Source of the DNA: Pseudoselenomonas ruminantium
GTDB lineage: Bacteria; Bacillota; Negativicutes; Selenomonadales; Selenomonadaceae
Assembly: GCA_902780915.1 (NCBI GenBank)
Contig: CACZHK010000002.1
Span: 1-64,000 of the forward strand
Reading direction: 5' to 3'
DNA: 64,000 nucleotides
Positions within the stretch are counted from its first letter, which is position 1. Every line of letters begins with the position of its first letter. The notes beneath the pieces were generated by a model. The model worked only from the letters and a program-made list of their open reading frames with translations, ran no database searches and was not told the DNA's origin. Of this stretch, positions 62,237 through 64,000 are shown piece by piece. The position numbers and the translations under genes were made by a program.

Positions 62237-63324
62237 ATGATTTTAGGCGTAAGCTATGCATAATGGTAGCAACTTCACTATTAGTAACAAACTTCATACC
62301 GGAGAACCACGGAATAGCCACTGCCTCATCTATCACTTATCAAGATAGAACTGCTCGTGAACAACGCATGAAAGAAGCTGCACAACATAGAGAAAGTCAA
62401 AAAACACAACGTGAGACAAATAATAATTCACAACGAAAAACAGAAGATCAAAAGGCTGACAATACAACAGTAGCTCCATCTAAACAAGAAGAAAACAAGA
62501 CAGCATCTACTCCCACGCAACCTAGCAGAGAGAAAAATGTATACTTAAATAATACTTCTCCCACTAATAATCTTCGCATACCTTCCCCAATGACATTCCA
62601 AGAAGCAGAAAGATACAGCAAGAGATACCCTAATGATATAACATATCACACTACTAAAATTAAAGACAGGTTTGGCAACAAAAATCGTGATAGAATATTT
62701 GATTTTTTAAACGAAAAAGGATTATATCATTCAGGTAGCACAATAACAGGTGTAGGTGATACATCTGCAATAAGATTTTCTGTTGATTATGGTTTTGAAA
62801 ATATCTCTTCAACTCCCGTTGCGAGTGTAGGATGGCTAATTGGTTCTACTGGAAACTGGGGATCATTTTGGCCTAAATTCATTAATTTTGTTTTTGATGA
62901 AGGCGATACTATTACAATACCACTTGGAAATGTTAATCATGATGCAGAATTCAATTCAGGCCTTTTTGTTACCTCTGTTTTAAGTCAATTTCATGGTATA
63001 GTAATACTAACTCCACAAAATCTATATGCATTGTCAAATCATAGGCAATTACAATCAGCATATATAAGTGATGGCAGTGGAGCATTAGTCCATTTATTTT
63101 ATAGTGGTGAGAAAGATAAAAAAGAGAAATCTGATATGATGCGAGGTTTCCATCATGCATGTAAGATGCTTGATGTCGATTACGAAACCGTAACTAATTT
63201 GACAAGATTGCAGCAAAAAACAATCGAAGAGCAAGAACGTTTTGCTTTAGTTGAAAGCGTTAAAAAAGAAATAGAACGTGATAAATTAAAAGAAGAAATT
63301 CTTGCAGAGATGAATGCAAAATGA
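62233..63324 (+). CDS. Secreted protein of unknown function
   Basis: 363 residues. A signal peptide-like N-terminus (LCIMVATSLLVTNFI) is followed by a very polar, low-complexity region rich in Q, T, N and K (about 35-110) and a globular domain (about 115-310) containing RFSVDYGFENISSTPVAS, then a charged helical end. I do not recognise the family. GGAGG lies seven bases before the ATG and the gene overlaps the previous one. It is AT-rich and next to an insertion sequence. A surface or exported function in an acquired pair with the zinc-ribbon membrane protein is inference. Confidence 0.55.
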   Translation: MNDFRRKLCIMVATSLLVTNFIPENHGIATASSITYQDRTAREQRMKEAAQHRESQKTQRETNNNSQRKTEDQKADNTTVAPSKQEENKTASTPTQPSREKNVYLNNTSPTNNLRIPSPMTFQEAERYSKRYPNDITYHTTKIKDRFGNKNRDRIFDFLNEKGLYHSGSTITGVGDTSAIRFSVDYGFENISSTPVASVGWLIGSTGNWGSFWPKFINFVFDEGDTITIPLGNVNHDAEFNSGLFVTSVLSQFHGIVILTPQNLYALSNHRQLQSAYISDGSGALVHLFYSGEKDKKEKSDMMRGFHHACKMLDVDYETVTNLTRLQQKTIEEQERFALVESVKKEIERDKLKEEILAEMNAK

Positions 63325-63522
63325 ATTTGTCATAGATCTCCCCTACTATACGGTTCAGCGATGAAACATACAAATCAGAATATAAGCTGATTACCTTGCA
63401 CGATATGTATAAATAAGCGAGGAGCATGTAAGAAACTGTGAAAGTTTCTCTGTAAATCAACTTCTCTCTCGAAGTCATAAGGTCTTCTATGATACAATCT
63501 TAATCATAGGAGGCCTTTTATT
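63325..63522. other. Probable left end of an IS256-type element
   Basis: 198 bases before the transposase start. GAAACT (63432-63437) with AGTTTC (63443-63448) forms a small hairpin, and TACAAT at 63493-63498 is a possible -10. The exact terminal repeat cannot be set because the right end is outside the window. Confidence 0.4.
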
Positions 63523-64000
63523 ATGGCAAAACAGAGAAAAGACGTTCACAAAGTACAGATGACTGAGGGAAAGCGGGCTATCATCCAGCAACTCTTCCAA
63601 GAGTATGACATCGAGAGTGCCAAGGATATTCAGGATGCACTCAAGGATCTTCTTGGCGGTACCATCAAGGAAATGATGGAGTTCGAGATGGATGAACATC
63701 TTGGCTATAGCAAATCTGAGCGTTCAGACAACGATAACGCTCGCAATGGCTACAAGTCCAAGACTTTGAACAGCAGCTATGGCAAGTTGCAGATCGATGT
63801 CCCCCAAGACCGACAGTCATCTTTTGCTCCTAAGGTAGTCAAGAAACGCCAGAAGGACATCTCAGAAATCGACAATAAAATCATATCCATGTACGCCAAA
63901 GGCATGACCACGCGGCAAATCTCTGAAACCATCAACGACATATACGGTTTTGAAGCCTCGGAAGGTTTCATATCAGATGTAACGGATAAGATGCTGCCAA
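63523..64000 (+). CDS. IS256-family (mutator-type) transposase, 5' part
   Basis: The first 159 residues of a transposase, cut by the window end. The reading is open throughout. The block MMEFEMDEHLGYSKSE, then NARNGYKSKTL and the later VPQDRQSSFAPKVVKK, is the typical IS256/mutator N-terminus; the catalytic DDE residues would lie further on. ATAGGAGG is nine bases before the ATG. Upstream sequence up to about 63430 probably holds the left inverted repeat. Confidence 0.93.
   Translation, partial: MAKQRKDVHKVQMTEGKRAIIQQLFQEYDIESAKDIQDALKDLLGGTIKEMMEFEMDEHLGYSKSERSDNDNARNGYKSKTLNSSYGKLQIDVPQDRQSSFAPKVVKKRQKDISEIDNKIISMYAKGMTTRQISETINDIYGFEASEGFISDVTDKMLP

Overview
The window looks like chromosomal DNA of an anaerobic member of the Negativicutes, most likely a Selenomonas relative. 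This rests on my recognition of the protein sequences (RecA, TruA, HydE, molybdenum-cofactor enzymes) and on roughly even base composition with strong GGAGG ribosome sites; no search was run. Housekeeping genes are interleaved with accessory islands, and the two are easy to tell apart by content and, in places, by base composition.

Layout. 1-1626: tail of an unknown gene, a ZIP metal transporter and a PPP-family phosphatase. 1800-22062: a twelve-gene, same-strand accessory island. It encodes a giant RecQ-like helicase, a NERD nuclease-helicase, two zinc-ribbon TRAFAC-type GTPases, a GrpE-like protein, a DnaK-like Hsp70, an Hsp70-vWA fusion, a zinc-ribbon protein with J-like segments and a predicted fibronectin fold, a protein resembling GTPase-associated protein 1 (GAP1-N2 type), two small membrane proteins and a Sel1-like protein. 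This is the best candidate for an under-described system: a private chaperone cycle and GTPase switches placed beside nucleic-acid effectors, as expected of an NTP-dependent conflict (antiphage-type) system.

22100-26880: hydE, an orphan znuA-type lipoprotein behind an attenuator-like hairpin, truA, recA (with a candidate SOS operator) and recX. 26960-33830: an orphan hicB followed by a complete type I restriction-modification system (hsdM, hsdS, hsdR). 34065-39660: a Cache-HAMP-SpoIIE phosphatase sensor, convergent with a set resembling Bacillus ydjIGH (SPFH protein, zinc-ribbon membrane protein, TPM protein). 39871-46980: an ArsB/NhaD-type permease, then a five-gene peptide/nickel-type ABC importer behind a palindrome, a tiny leader-like ORF and a foldable leader. 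47094-49994: hicAB, ogt and an AAA-ATPase/nuclease-like protein.

49998-58600: a molybdenum-cofactor and molybdate-uptake cluster on the minus strand (modA, modC, modB, a molybdopterin-binding protein, moeA, moaA, MOSC-moaB fusion, mobA-mobB fusion, moaC). modC is broken by an internal deletion that removes the ABC signature and shifts the frame, and two copies of a 130-bp palindromic element sit between genes of the cluster. 58634-61476: a DUF4143-type ATPase, a sirtuin and a nitroreductase. 61480-64000: an AT-rich segment with a zinc-ribbon membrane protein, a secreted unknown protein and the start of an IS256-type transposase that runs off the window.

I saw no tRNA, rRNA or CRISPR array.
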